A stretch of 36,607 bases of DNA from Myxococcota bacterium (GTDB lineage Bacteria; Myxococcota_A; Polyangia; Polyangiales; JANWZI01), in NCBI GenBank assembly GCA_025054695.1, contig JANWZI010000035.1, positions 1-36,607 on the forward strand, in the 5' to 3' direction. Under the pieces are notes generated by a model. It was not told where the DNA came from and ran no database searches. It was given only the letters and a program-made list of their open reading frames with translations. The position numbers and the translations under genes were made by a program. Shown one piece after another: positions 17,246-27,077 of the stretch. Each line of letters opens with the position of its first letter. Position 1 is the first letter of the stretch.

Positions 17246-17270
17246 CCGTCCATACACGGAACCGTCCCCG

Positions 17271-18595
17271 TCAGAGGCGGTGCCGCGCCTTGATCTCGAG
17301 GTAGCGATTGACGGTCGCGACGGCCAGCTCGTCCGACGTCGCCTCGACGAGCTCGACCGCACGCGCGGACAGCATCGCGCGCACCTGCGCGCGCTCGGCG
17401 AGCAAGTCGGCGGCCGCGGCACGTCGATACACCGCGGCCTCGTCTTCGGCCGGGGCGAGCGCGAGCGCGTCGACCTGCGGGTCGTGCAAGCTGACGCAGA
17501 GCGCGAGGTGTTTGGGGCGCAGCGCGCCCGCGTGCTCGGCAAGGGGGCGGGCCTGCGATTCGTCGAGCAAGTCGCTGAAGACCACGACGAGCGCGCGCCG
17601 GCGCAGACGCGCGCGCAGCACCTCGACGAGCCGGCGGAAATCGACGCCCGTGGTCTGCGCCTCCACCGCGAACAGCGCCTCGAGCAAGCGTCGGTACTGA
17701 CCCGGACCGCGGCCCGGAGCGACCCACGTGTGGACCACGTCGGAGAACACCACGAGCCCGACGCGGTCACCCCGACGCAACGCGACGAACGCGAGCAGGA
17801 GCGCCGCACGCACGGCGTGGTCGAGGCGGGTGCGCCCGTCGTCCATGCGCATCGCCATCAGCCGCCCGGCGTCGACGCACAGCATGACCTGCTGGGCGCG
17901 CTCCTGACTGTACTGTCGTGTGACGGGACGCGCGCGTCGCGCCGTCGCCTTCCAGTCGATGTCGCGATACGGGTCGCCGGCGACGTACTCGCGCAGCTGC
18001 TCGATCTCGCCCCCGCCGCCGGCCACACGCACCGGACGGACCCCGAGCAACGACAGCTCGCGCAGGCGCGCCGAAAGCGCGCGGCGGTGCGCGCCGAGCA
18101 CGTCGGGGTAGACGCGCGCCTCGACGGAGGAGGGAACGGTGAGCACGGCCGCGCCCAGACGCCACGGGCCGTCGACGCGCGCTTCCAGATCGCCGAAACG
18201 CCACCGCCCGCGGCGCGGGGGGATCACCGTGTACTCGAGCTCGCGGCGCGCGTGCGGGGGCAGCTCGACGCGCAGCTCGGGAACGCTCGCCTCGAATCCG
18301 GGTGGGGGGGCGTCCCGGATCGCGACGCGGACCGGACGTGCAGCCCGATTGTGCACACGGACGCGCACGCGCGACGGAACGCCGAGCACCAGGCGCGCAT
18401 CGATCTCGCGCTCGACGAGCAGGGGCCAGTGCGCGGCGCCACGCCCCTCTCGCCACCCGATCAGCATCAGCAGCGCGTCCAATCCGAGCGCGAGACCGGC
18501 CCCGACGATTCCATCCGCGCCGAGCAGCGCCAGAGGCAGACCCACCGCGGCAGCCGGGGCCAGATACGGACCCGGGCGCAGTCGCCAGGTCGGCC

Positions 18596-18599
<4 letters not shown>
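17271..18599 (-). CDS. DUF58 protein of a MoxR operon
   Basis: 442 residues from the ATG at 18599, which overlaps the MoxR gene stop (ATGA). Two N-terminal hydrophobic helices (about 11-45) are followed by a beta-rich region. The DUF58 signature 'REYVAGDPYRDIDWKATARR' lies near residue 215. A von Willebrand A-like domain follows, with 'MLCVDAGRLMA' (degenerate MIDAS-like site) and 'ALVVVFSDLLDE'. DUF58 proteins work with MoxR AAA+ ATPases and other membrane proteins in envelope or cofactor assembly, and the operon here is the standard arrangement. The exact client is unknown. Confidence 0.9.
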
Positions 18600-19588
<989 letters not shown>

Positions 19589-19599
19589 GGCGCCCGAGG

Positions 19600-20868
19600 C
19601 TAGCCGCCGGGGCGCCGCCGGGCCAACGGCTGCGTCGCCCGTCGGACGAGATCGTCGACCTCCCCGATGCGCGCAAGCAGCGTGCGCCGGTCGACGGACC
19701 GTCGGCCCAGCGCGTCCAGCTCGCGCACCGCCGAGGCCGCTTCCCGTCGACCCGCGCGCACGAGCCAGGCAGCCAGCCGCTCCGGATCGTGTCCCGGCGC
19801 GTGGTGGTGCGCGGCGATCCGCGCGAAGGCATCCCGCACGATCAGCTCGACCGTGGCCGGCACGTCGCCCACGCGTCGGTACAGCTCGCCGAGCGCGCCC
19901 ACGTGCGTCCCGGCTCCCGCCGGGGGCTCCGGCAGGGGCGCGATCGGCGCGCCGAAGCGAACCGACACGCCCCACAGCAGCACGCCCAGGACGACGCCGA
20001 GCTGCAGCACGAGCGGCCCCACGCCGAGCTCGCCGAGCCACTGCGTGATTGAGCGACGCATCCCCACACCGAGGTGATACTCGTCGAAGATCACGGGCCC
20101 GTCCGCCCCGAGCATGCGGATCAAGCGCACGAACAGCGGCGCCCCGTCCCCCTCGCCGATCTCCCCGTTGAGCCAGAAGCTCGCGCTCGACAGCGCGACG
20201 ACCGCGCCGCGGCCGCGACGCACCATCACCGCGTGCGGCTCGCCCGTGTCGTCCTCGAGCAGCACGCGGACGGCGCCGGGCGACGCGCGATGCACCACCA
20301 CACGCGCGGGCTCCCGCGCGGTCAGGGCGCTCAGCCCGAACAGCTCCGGCGCGACCGGACGCAGCGACGTGCCCGGCGCGCGCGTGTCCGTAACCGGATC
20401 GCCCGACGCGCCCGTCGCTCCGCGGAGGCCCTCTTCGAGCGCCGTTTCCGCGCGACGAACCCACCCGGGATCCTCGGTGCAGCGCGGCACGAGGTCGATC
20501 TCGAGCGCGTCCCAGAGCATCGGCCCGCTGCCTGCGACGAGCAGCACGCCTCCGCGCTCGATCCAGCGGACGACGGTCTCCCGCTCGAATCGCGACGGTT
20601 CGCGGACTTCGCGTTGCCCGCATCCTCCGATGGCGACGACCACGGCCCCTTCGGGCAAGCGACCGAAGTCGTGCGTCAGGCGCGTGGTTCCCTCGAACCA
20701 GCGTCGCGACAGCAGGTAGAGCGCGCGCGTTCCTTGCGGCCCCGACGCGTACGTCGAGTACGGAGCGTGGTGGCGCCCGCGCCGCGCCACCCGATCGCAC
20801 GAGTGCGCGACGAACAGGACCATCGCGACCGCGGCGACCCCGCCGGCGAGCGTCGCGGCGCGCGACAT
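19600..20868 (-). CDS. DUF4350-like membrane protein of the MoxR operon
   Basis: 422 residues. An N-terminal TM helix (about 5-20) is followed by an extracytoplasmic domain containing 'YSTYASGPQGTRALYLLSRR', typical of DUF4350. It includes 'ERGGVLLVAGSG' and 'GRGAVVALSSASFWLNGEIGEGDGAPLFVRL', which recall a glutamine-amidotransferase-like fold. A second TM segment is at about 305-325. A cytoplasmic helical tail follows. The ATG at 20868 shares its A with the TGA of the upstream gene (TGATG), which implies coupled translation. In such operons this protein accompanies MoxR, DUF58 and DUF4129 proteins; its molecular role is not established. Confidence 0.8.
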   Translation of the reverse strand: MSRAATLAGGVAAVAMVLFVAHSCDRVARRGRHHAPYSTYASGPQGTRALYLLSRRWFEGTTRLTHDFGRLPEGAVVVAIGGCGQREVREPSRFERETVVRWIERGGVLLVAGSGPMLWDALEIDLVPRCTEDPGWVRRAETALEEGLRGATGASGDPVTDTRAPGTSLRPVAPELFGLSALTAREPARVVVHRASPGAVRVLLEDDTGEPHAVMVRRGRGAVVALSSASFWLNGEIGEGDGAPLFVRLIRMLGADGPVIFDEYHLGVGMRRSITQWLGELGVGPLVLQLGVVLGVLLWGVSVRFGAPIAPLPEPPAGAGTHVGALGELYRRVGDVPATVELIVRDAFARIAAHHHAPGHDPERLAAWLVRAGRREAASAVRELDALGRRSVDRRTLLARIGEVDDLVRRATQPLARRRPGG

Positions 20869-22601
20869 CAGCTCCGGGCCTCCGGCGCGTCCGCCGAGCC
20901 AGCGCCGCACACACGCTCTGCCAGGCGACGACAGCGCTCGTAATCGGCGGCCGTCGCGGCGATGCGTCCGTACCACCGGCCGTCGAAGGTCCGCGTCAAA
21001 TCGCGAAAATCGTCGCGGAGCGCTCCCGCGGGAAGCTGACGGACGTACTGCCCGTTGGTGCGTCCCCGCTCGAGGACGAGCAGGCCCCGACGGTCGAGGG
21101 CGACGAGCGTCGCGAGGTAGAGCGCGCGCAACGCCTCGAGCCATCGTCCGGCCGCCGCGAATGCGGCCGCGTCGTCGAGGTGCCCTTCCGGAGGTCGGTC
21201 GCGAGGGTCCGTCTCGACGACCACGCCGGACTCGACATCCGGCCCCGACGACCGGTCACGGCGGTGCCGCGCGATCCATGCGACGAGCGCAGCGAGTGCG
21301 AGAATCGCGCCGAGCGCGACGAACAGCTCGGGCGGCGGCATCGCGATGCGTGCCGGCGGCTCGGGCACCGGCAGCGAGCCTGGGGGCTCGCTCGGCCTCG
21401 AAAGCAGCCACCGCAGCCACCGTTCGATGCGCTCGAGGATCGAGGCGGCGCGATCGTCCTCCGGGATGTCCCGGAATTCGGGACTCGCGAGGATCGCATC
21501 GACCGCCTCGCGGACTCGCTCATCGCCGTCCGGACCGATCGCCACCGCACGCTTGGGGGGCATCGCGGTCCCGGCCGGATCGGAGCCATCCGCGGGCGGC
21601 GGGGGCTCGACCCCCGGCTCACCCGGTGGACCCGCCCACGGCTCGAGCGTCGCGGGGGGCGGCGCGCCCTGCGCGAGGCCGTTGGACCCGACGAGCACGG
21701 AGCACGCGAGCACGAGGCCCGAGGCGACCCGCGCCGCCACGTCCGCGGCGCGAGGCGAGGCGCCTCGACGCTCCGCCCGCTCGAGCACGTCCTCGACCGC
21801 GGCCCGTACGTCGAGACCCTCCCGACGCACCGCACCGTCCGCCCAAAGCACCGCCGCCACGGCGGCGCGCACGGGCTCGAGGCCGACCGCCGCGAGCGCG
21901 AGCACCACGAGCAGGACGAAGGTGTTGCCCGGAGAGAGAAACGAGGCGATGGACGCGACGTCGAACCCGAAGAACGAGCGCGCGATCGTGGAAAGAAACG
22001 CGGCGGCGAGCCACAGATTGACGGCGAGCCCCATCGTGCCGAGCAGCAGCAGCAACTCCACCGTCGCGGCGGTCGCCCTTCGTCCCCCGGCATCGCCCAC
22101 CGCGCGCAGCCAGGCGCGCAGGCCGGCCGACCGCTCGAGCCGGGCGTGCACGAGCCAGCTGGGCGCGAGCACGCCGCGAAGCGCGAGCACCGGCAGCAAC
22201 AGGACGGCGAGCCACGTGGACAGGATCGCGGCGGCGCCGAACAGCCACCCCCAGACCGACAGACCGAGCGCGACCACCGAGGCGGTTCGCACGACGTCCA
22301 CGGCGTGCCCCGCTTCCGGAGGTGCCGGCCAGCGCCACAGACGCAGCACGTGGGCGCGCGCCTCGTCGGAGAGCAGCAGCGCACGCGTCCACCATCCGAG
22401 CACGAGGCCGAGGGCGAGCACCGGCCGGTACGCATGCGTGCCCTCGACGCGCTCGAGGTGGTAGACGGCGAGCGCCGCCACGGCCAGGGCCGCGCCACCG
22501 AGCCACGCGCGCGCCGCCCGCTTCAGCCCCGCGTCGCGGACGAGCGCGAAGGCGCGGTCCAGCACCACGAGCGGTCCGTCGGCGACCAAGTCGCGGCTCA
22601 C
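20868..22601 (-). CDS. Polytopic membrane protein with C-terminal DUF4129-like domain
   Basis: 577 residues from a GTG at 22601 with no clear ribosome site. The N-terminal half has about six hydrophobic segments (about 31-50, 58-72, 105-150, 180-210, 225-250). A Pro/Gly-rich extracytoplasmic stretch follows (about 305-435, with 'RVREAVDAILASPEFRDI'). One more TM helix ('ELFVALGAILALAALVAWIA', about 435-455) leads to a cytoplasmic DUF4129-like domain with 'GRWLEALRALYLATLVALDRRG' and 'RTNGQYVRQLP'. Such proteins head MoxR operons. It is the first gene here, so the promoter should lie in 22602-22950, where I see no clear consensus. Confidence 0.78.
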   Translation of the reverse strand: MSRDLVADGPLVVLDRAFALVRDAGLKRAARAWLGGAALAVAALAVYHLERVEGTHAYRPVLALGLVLGWWTRALLLSDEARAHVLRLWRWPAPPEAGHAVDVVRTASVVALGLSVWGWLFGAAAILSTWLAVLLLPVLALRGVLAPSWLVHARLERSAGLRAWLRAVGDAGGRRATAATVELLLLLGTMGLAVNLWLAAAFLSTIARSFFGFDVASIASFLSPGNTFVLLVVLALAAVGLEPVRAAVAAVLWADGAVRREGLDVRAAVEDVLERAERRGASPRAADVAARVASGLVLACSVLVGSNGLAQGAPPPATLEPWAGPPGEPGVEPPPPADGSDPAGTAMPPKRAVAIGPDGDERVREAVDAILASPEFRDIPEDDRAASILERIERWLRWLLSRPSEPPGSLPVPEPPARIAMPPPELFVALGAILALAALVAWIARHRRDRSSGPDVESGVVVETDPRDRPPEGHLDDAAAFAAAGRWLEALRALYLATLVALDRRGLLVLERGRTNGQYVRQLPAGALRDDFRDLTRTFDGRWYGRIAATAADYERCRRLAERVCGAGSADAPEARS

Positions 22602-22854
22602 GGCCGCCGCGCCCGCAGCAGCACCCTGGCGATGAACGCACGTCGGTCGCTCGAAGCGCCGGGGGTCGGACCGCGCAGACGCAAGCCACTGCCGCGACGC
22701 GCGTTGCGCGTGCGAACGTCGCGCCCGCCGAGGGCGTGTGGCTCTCGATCGCGTTCACGCCACGAGGCGGGCATACGAGTCTCCTAGCATGCGGCGTTGC
22801 CGAGCGGGCAGACCGGTTCCTCCTCCGAACGGAGGCGCGAGGCATCCTCGCTCG

Positions 22855-22915
22855 AGACGGGACTCGGGCCCCGACTCGGTCACGAGCCCGGAGCCTCGTC
22901 TCCGTCTCGAGCCCG
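22855..22915 (-). repeat. Degenerate intergenic CGAGNC tract 7
   Basis: In the 349-bp gap upstream of the DUF4129 gene, several CTCGGG/CTCGGT units occur at 22855-22915, mixed with the opposite orientation. GCGTTGCCGAGCGG at about 22795-22808 resembles part of the element head but is in the opposite orientation to most of the tract. This looks like an eroded copy. The remainder of 22602-22790 shows nothing identifiable. Confidence 0.55.
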
Positions 22916-22950
22916 CGTTGGACGCCGCCGCGCAGGGCATCGATCGCCCC

Positions 22951-25101
22951 CTACACGATTCCCTCGTCGAGCCGGCGCATACCCTCGAGCAGCAGGGCCT
23001 CGGCCGACTCGTGCACGGTCCTTCGTTCGGCCCGGTGCGCCGGGTCGAGCGCGAACGTGCCGTCCTGCAACCGAAGCATCGCGTACAGGGCGTCGGGACC
23101 GGAATGCGGTCCGAATCGCGCGTCCCAGATGGCGCCCTCAACGAAATCGATCGTGCCGCGGCCCGACGCGGTCGCGATCTCGAGCCGGCCGCTCTTGCGA
23201 CCATTGGTGAGCACCTGCACGACGTCGGGCAGCGCCATCTCGCGCAGCGAGCCGGTGACCCCCCGGGCGGGACGCGCGCGGCCCGCGTCCGCGAGCACCC
23301 GCTGAAGCTTCGCGAGAACGAGCTCCGCCGCCGCCGGCTTGAGCACGTAATCGGCCGCACCCAGGTCGAACCCCCGGCGCACGCTGTCCCCGTCGGCGCG
23401 TCGGGTCAGGAAGACGAGCGGCAACTCCGGGCGCTGCTCGCGGAGCGCACGCAGCAGCTCGAAGCCGTCGACGGGCTCCAGATCCACCTCGCTGACGACG
23501 ACGTCGACGCCCCCGCGCGCGACGCGCTCGCGCGCCTCGTGGCTCGTGCGCGCGAGCGCGACGTCCCAACCCTGCTCGAGCAGCCGCAGCTCGAGCACGC
23601 TGGTCTCCTCCGCGTCGGGGTCCACCACGAGCACCGTGGGCCGGTCGGCGAGCAGGCGCCGCGCGAGATCCTCGCCGAGCGCGACCACCCGGAGCAAGTC
23701 CACGAGATCCGGATCGAAGAAGGTCTCGCGATGCCGCGCGAGCGCCTCGCACGCCTCTTTCGGATGCAGCACCCGTCGGAACGGATTGCGCGAGTTCGCC
23801 GTCAGGTCCGTGTACGACTCGGCGATCGCGAGCAGACGCGCCCCCAGCGGGATGTCCTTGCCACGCAGCTTGCCCGGCAGACCCTGACCGTCCCAGCGCT
23901 CGTACATGTGCTCCAGCGCCTCGACGGTGGCGGTCGGCAGACGCGCCGCCTCGAACAGCCGCGCCGGGGTTCCCACCATGCGGGCCGCCTGCAGACGGTG
24001 CCCCTCGTACTGATGCACGTTGAGCGCGGTGAGGTGATAGGCCGACGTCTTGCCGATGTCGTGCAGATAAGCGGCGAGCTGTACGGCGTGGACCTGGGCC
24101 TGGGGCAGTCGCATCCGCTCCCCCATCTTGCGGACCAGCCGAGCCGTATGGGCCGAATGCCCGCGCAGCTCGCCGCGTTCACGCTCGAGCAGCGCCACCA
24201 GCACGTTGACCGTCTCGATGTGATCCCGCGCCGGGACGACCTCGCCCTGGGGCGCGACCAGGCGCGCGGCGATCTCGGGTGCATGAATCGTTCCGGCCGG
24301 CGGGGGCACCGCCGCCTCCGCGACGCGTGCCGGAGCCGGCGGCATCGGAGCCGATCCGGATCGCGGCGGAGGCACGGGCGGGGGCACCGCCATCGGCGCG
24401 GAAAGGGGGTCGGAGTTGCCGGTCCGCGCGACGGGCGCAGGCCGCCGCGGGGGCGCTGGCTCCAGCTCCAGCAGCCCAGAATCGGAGAACGTACCCATCG
24501 GATCCGCCACGTCGCGCAGCCCACCCACCCTCGGCGCAGCGCCTGCGCCGTCGGCGTCCGAGGCCGCACCGATTCCCCGCACCGCGAGCTCGTCGAGCCC
24601 GCTTCGATCCCCGAAGTAGTGCAGGCGCACCAGGGCCCGAATCGTAGCGGGGCGCGCGACGTAGACCTGCACGTCGCGCACGCCGCTGACGAGCTGCACC
24701 TGTCGCGCGACGTCCTGTTCGACCAGGTCGCTGGCGACGACGACGAGCACCGAATTCCGACGGTCGAGTGCGACAGGCAGGGCGTTGAGCCGCTCCGCGA
24801 GCCGGCCGGGCAGCACGCGCAGCGCATCCGGATCGATGCGCGCGCGCAGCAACTTGCGGCTCGTGACGTAGCGCGTGCGATACAGATTCGCGAGGTACTG
24901 GAGCAGATCGGTCTCCCCGATCCCGCCCGTGTCGATCAGGGCGTCGAGGGCGTGGTCCCCCGCGCGCCGTGCCTGCAGCACGGCCCGCTCCCGATCTTGC
25001 ACGTCGATGCGGCCGTCGGCGACCATGCGGTCGAGGATCGTCAGTCCCGCGACGCGTTGCCCCTGCGCCGGTTGCGCCACGCCGGAAGGATAGCAGTGCA
25101 T
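22951..25101 (-). CDS. MshEN-like / degenerate HD-GYP / REC / PATAN signalling protein
   Basis: 716 residues from the ATG at 25101 (start uncertain). Residues 15-165 resemble the N-terminal domain of type II secretion ATPases (MshEN/GspE-N, a cyclic-di-GMP binder in some proteins). A Pro-rich linker follows. Residues 290-445 are an HD-GYP-type phosphohydrolase domain with HD at 347-348 ('LHDIGK'). The hallmark HHExxDGxGYP reads 'MYERWDGQGLP', so both His of HHE and the Tyr of GYP are replaced. Residues 488-605 are a receiver domain in which the phospho-Asp is Glu (E538 in 'VVVSEVDLEPVDG'), with K588 kept. Residues 612-705 are a PATAN/DUF4388 domain. It may be an enzymatically dead cyclic-di-GMP sensor with a permanently 'on' receiver. 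Confidence 0.82.
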   Translation of the reverse strand: MHCYPSGVAQPAQGQRVAGLTILDRMVADGRIDVQDRERAVLQARRAGDHALDALIDTGGIGETDLLQYLANLYRTRYVTSRKLLRARIDPDALRVLPGRLAERLNALPVALDRRNSVLVVVASDLVEQDVARQVQLVSGVRDVQVYVARPATIRALVRLHYFGDRSGLDELAVRGIGAASDADGAGAAPRVGGLRDVADPMGTFSDSGLLELEPAPPRRPAPVARTGNSDPLSAPMAVPPPVPPPRSGSAPMPPAPARVAEAAVPPPAGTIHAPEIAARLVAPQGEVVPARDHIETVNVLVALLERERGELRGHSAHTARLVRKMGERMRLPQAQVHAVQLAAYLHDIGKTSAYHLTALNVHQYEGHRLQAARMVGTPARLFEAARLPTATVEALEHMYERWDGQGLPGKLRGKDIPLGARLLAIAESYTDLTANSRNPFRRVLHPKEACEALARHRETFFDPDLVDLLRVVALGEDLARRLLADRPTVLVVDPDAEETSVLELRLLEQGWDVALARTSHEARERVARGGVDVVVSEVDLEPVDGFELLRALREQRPELPLVFLTRRADGDSVRRGFDLGAADYVLKPAAAELVLAKLQRVLADAGRARPARGVTGSLREMALPDVVQVLTNGRKSGRLEIATASGRGTIDFVEGAIWDARFGPHSGPDALYAMLRLQDGTFALDPAHRAERRTVHESAEALLLEGMRRLDEGIV

Positions 25102-25223
25102 CGGCGCGTGCTCGACGCTGCGCGGCGTTCGTGCCATCCGCTTGGGGGCGGCTTGCGACCGTCGGGCCTCGTCAGGCTCCCGCAACCGCCCGGTTCGGGT
25201 CCGCGCAGCGCGTCCGCGTCGCG

Positions 25224-25388
25224 GACCCGGACTCGGTCTTGGTCTCGGACTCGGACGCGGGATCCGTCTCGGTCACGGCCTCGGCCTCGGACGCAGGCTC
25301 GGCCTGGGCCTCGGGCTCAGCTTCGGTCTCAGGCTCGAACGCGGTCCCGGTCTCGGGCTCGAACGCGGATTCGGGCTCGCACTCGATG
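25224..25388 (-). repeat. Long intergenic CGAGNC tract 8
   Basis: About 25 CTCGGN/CTCGGA-type units run through 25224-25388 in the divergent gap between the HD-GYP gene and the small lipoprotein gene. No convincing head or tail is visible. The GAG strand is minus. Its presence in a divergent promoter gap shows that these tracts are not confined to gene ends. The other parts of 25102-25492 show nothing identifiable. Confidence 0.75.
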
Positions 25389-25492
25389 GTCCGGCAGGAG
25401 TCGGACAGCGGCCCCGCGTCGAGGGTTGTGTCGAAACCATGCGGCCCGTTCGGCACCGTCCGAAGCGATGCCGGTGCTACAGTGCGCCGCCC

Positions 25493-26002
25493 GTGCGCAT
25501 CCGCGCCGTCACGCTCCTTGTGCTCGTCGGCTGCGGCGGCGCACGCTTCGATGGGCGCAGCTACCGCGACGGCGATGTGGCGTACGAGGTGGGAGCCCTC
25601 GGCGAGGGTTGGCAACGCGTCGAGGTCGACGGGAATGGTGCGGGAGCGGATCTCGCCTGGAGCCACCCGTCGCTCGCCGCGGTCGCGCACGTCGAAGCAC
25701 GCTGCGATCCGGCCCTCGACGTGCCGCTCGACGCGCTGACCAATCACCTGCTCGTCGGCTTCACCGACCGCCGCGACGAGGTGCGCGAGCGCATCCCGAT
25801 GGATGGCCGCGAAGCGTTGCGGACGCACCTGCGCGCGCGGCTCGATGGCGTCGAGCGCGAGCTGTTGCTCGTCGTGCTCAAGAAGGACGGATGCGTCTAC
25901 GACCTCGGTCTCGTGGCGCCACCAGGCACGGCGTTCGCGCGGGCTCGAAGCGATTTCGAGCGACTGCTCGGCGGCTTCCGGGCGCGGAGTCGACCGCCGT
26001 GA
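25493..26002 (+). CDS. Small lipoprotein of unknown function
   Basis: 169 residues from a GTG at 25493 that places a short signal peptide with lipobox LVGC (Cys at residue 13) at the N-terminus. The mature part begins 'GGARFDGRSYRDGDVAYEVGALGEGW' and holds mixed alpha/beta segments ('AHVEARCDPALDVPLDALTNHLLVGF', 'LLLVVLKKDGCVYDLGLVAPP'). The pattern resembles small lipoproteins that sit next to MlaE-type permeases in some delta-proteobacteria, but I cannot name a family. Its stop overlaps the GTG of the permease gene (GTGA), so the two proteins are probably made together and may act in the same lipid transport pathway. Confidence 0.72.
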   Translation: MRIRAVTLLVLVGCGGARFDGRSYRDGDVAYEVGALGEGWQRVEVDGNGAGADLAWSHPSLAAVAHVEARCDPALDVPLDALTNHLLVGFTDRRDEVRERIPMDGREALRTHLRARLDGVERELLLVVLKKDGCVYDLGLVAPPGTAFARARSDFERLLGGFRARSRPP

Positions 26003-26781
26003 TCTCGCACCCGTGGCGAGTGCCCGGCGTGGCCCGGCTCGAACGCTTCTTCGGGCACGTCGGCGGCGTGACGCAGTTGCTCGGTCGCGCCTTGCGCGCC
26101 CTGCTGACCCGTCGTCTCGAGCTGCGCGAGACGCTGCGCCAGATCGAGCAGCTCGGCGTGCGCTCGGTCGGCATCGCGATGGCGACGGCCATCTTCACCG
26201 GTGTCGTCATGGGCATCCAGTTCGCCTTCTCGCTCGAGAAGTTCGGCGCCAAGGACTCGGTCGGTCGCATCGTGCTGTTGTCCTTCGCCCGCGAGCTGGC
26301 TCCTTCGCTCACCGCCCTCGTCGTCGGCGCACGCGTCGGTGCGGGCATCGCCGCCGAGCTCGGCTCGATGCGCGTGACCGAGCAGATCGACGCGATCCGC
26401 GCCCTCGGAGCCGACCCGGTGCGGAAGCTGGTCGTCCCGCGCCTGCTCGCCTGCGTCTTCGTGCTGCCCATGCTCTCGGCCTTCGCGTTCGTCTGCGGCA
26501 CGGCCGCCGCGATGCTCGTCTGCAACGTGACCTTCGGCGTCCCGATGCCCTTCTTCGTCTCGAGCGGGCTCGACTCGGTTACGGTGCGAGACTTCGCGAG
26601 CGGCATCGGCAAGACGCCGTTCTTCGGTGCGATCATCGCCCTGGTCGGCTGCCACTTCGGCCTCGTGACCGAGGGTGGAACCGAAGGTGTCGGACGTGCG
26701 ACCACGTCGGCGGTCGTCTCCGTGTGCATCGCCGTGCTCGTGGCCGATGCGTTGCTCACGCAGATCTTCCTGAGCCTCTGA
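25999..26781 (+). CDS. MlaE/Ttg2B-family ABC transporter permease
   Basis: 260 residues from the GTG at 25999 overlapping the lipoprotein stop. This is an integral inner-membrane permease of the MlaE family, used for phospholipid or sterol transport between membranes. Visible family marks are 'ATAIFTGVVMGIQFAFSLEKFGA', 'RELAPSLTALVVGARVGAGIAAELGSMRVTEQIDAIRALGADP' (broken here by the usual coupling-helix residues) and 'VPRLLACVFVLPML'. About five TM segments are visible. The partner ATPase (MlaF) and the MCE protein (MlaD), which usually follow directly, are absent here. They must be elsewhere in the genome or replaced. Confidence 0.9.
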   Translation: MISHPWRVPGVARLERFFGHVGGVTQLLGRALRALLTRRLELRETLRQIEQLGVRSVGIAMATAIFTGVVMGIQFAFSLEKFGAKDSVGRIVLLSFARELAPSLTALVVGARVGAGIAAELGSMRVTEQIDAIRALGADPVRKLVVPRLLACVFVLPMLSAFAFVCGTAAAMLVCNVTFGVPMPFFVSSGLDSVTVRDFASGIGKTPFFGAIIALVGCHFGLVTEGGTEGVGRATTSAVVSVCIAVLVADALLTQIFLSL

Positions 26782-26796
26782 CGACCTCGATCGCAT

Positions 26797-26890
26797 GGGT
26801 CGATGGGGCCGAGGGGATGTTGGGAGCCGAGTCCGAGTCGGTGGCCGAGTCCGAGTCCGAGGCCGAGACCGACTCCAAGAGCGAATCGCA
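26797..26890 (+). repeat. Intergenic CGAGNC element 9 with head
   Basis: The head (GGGTCGATGGGGCCGAGG then GGATGTTGGGAGC, 26797-26828) aligns with the heads at 14275 and 4933. The tract is 26827-26889. No clear tail; the sequence after 26890 diverges. The GAG strand is +. It lies 15 bp behind the permease stop codon. The rest of the gap to 27077 holds nothing certain. Confidence 0.8.
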
Positions 26891-27077
26891 CCCCGCATCC
26901 GGACGCCCGGCGCCGCCCGGCTCGAACCGCAAAACATAGCGACGCAGGCCTCGCGGCGGGACATAATCGCCGCCGCCCTGCAGCAGCCTGGAGCCGTGCC
27001 CCCGTCACCTCCCACCGACCCTGCTCGTCGCGCTCGCGGGCCATGGCGCTCGCGTCGGGCGCGCTGACCGCGTTCGC

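Noticed and set aside
22790..22880. tRNA-like segment (GTTGCCGAGCGG followed by a GTTC-7-base-loop-GAAC hairpin)
   Set aside because: The anticodon-like stem has a mismatch, no T-arm (TTCRA) follows and no acceptor stem closes at a proper distance. It may be part of an eroded repeat head.
22738..25100. Very long + strand frame opposite the HD-GYP protein gene
   Set aside because: The N-terminal 1000 codons are antisense to a protein with recognisable domains and cross a hexamer tract; only the end (from 25999) is a real gene, the MlaE-type permease.
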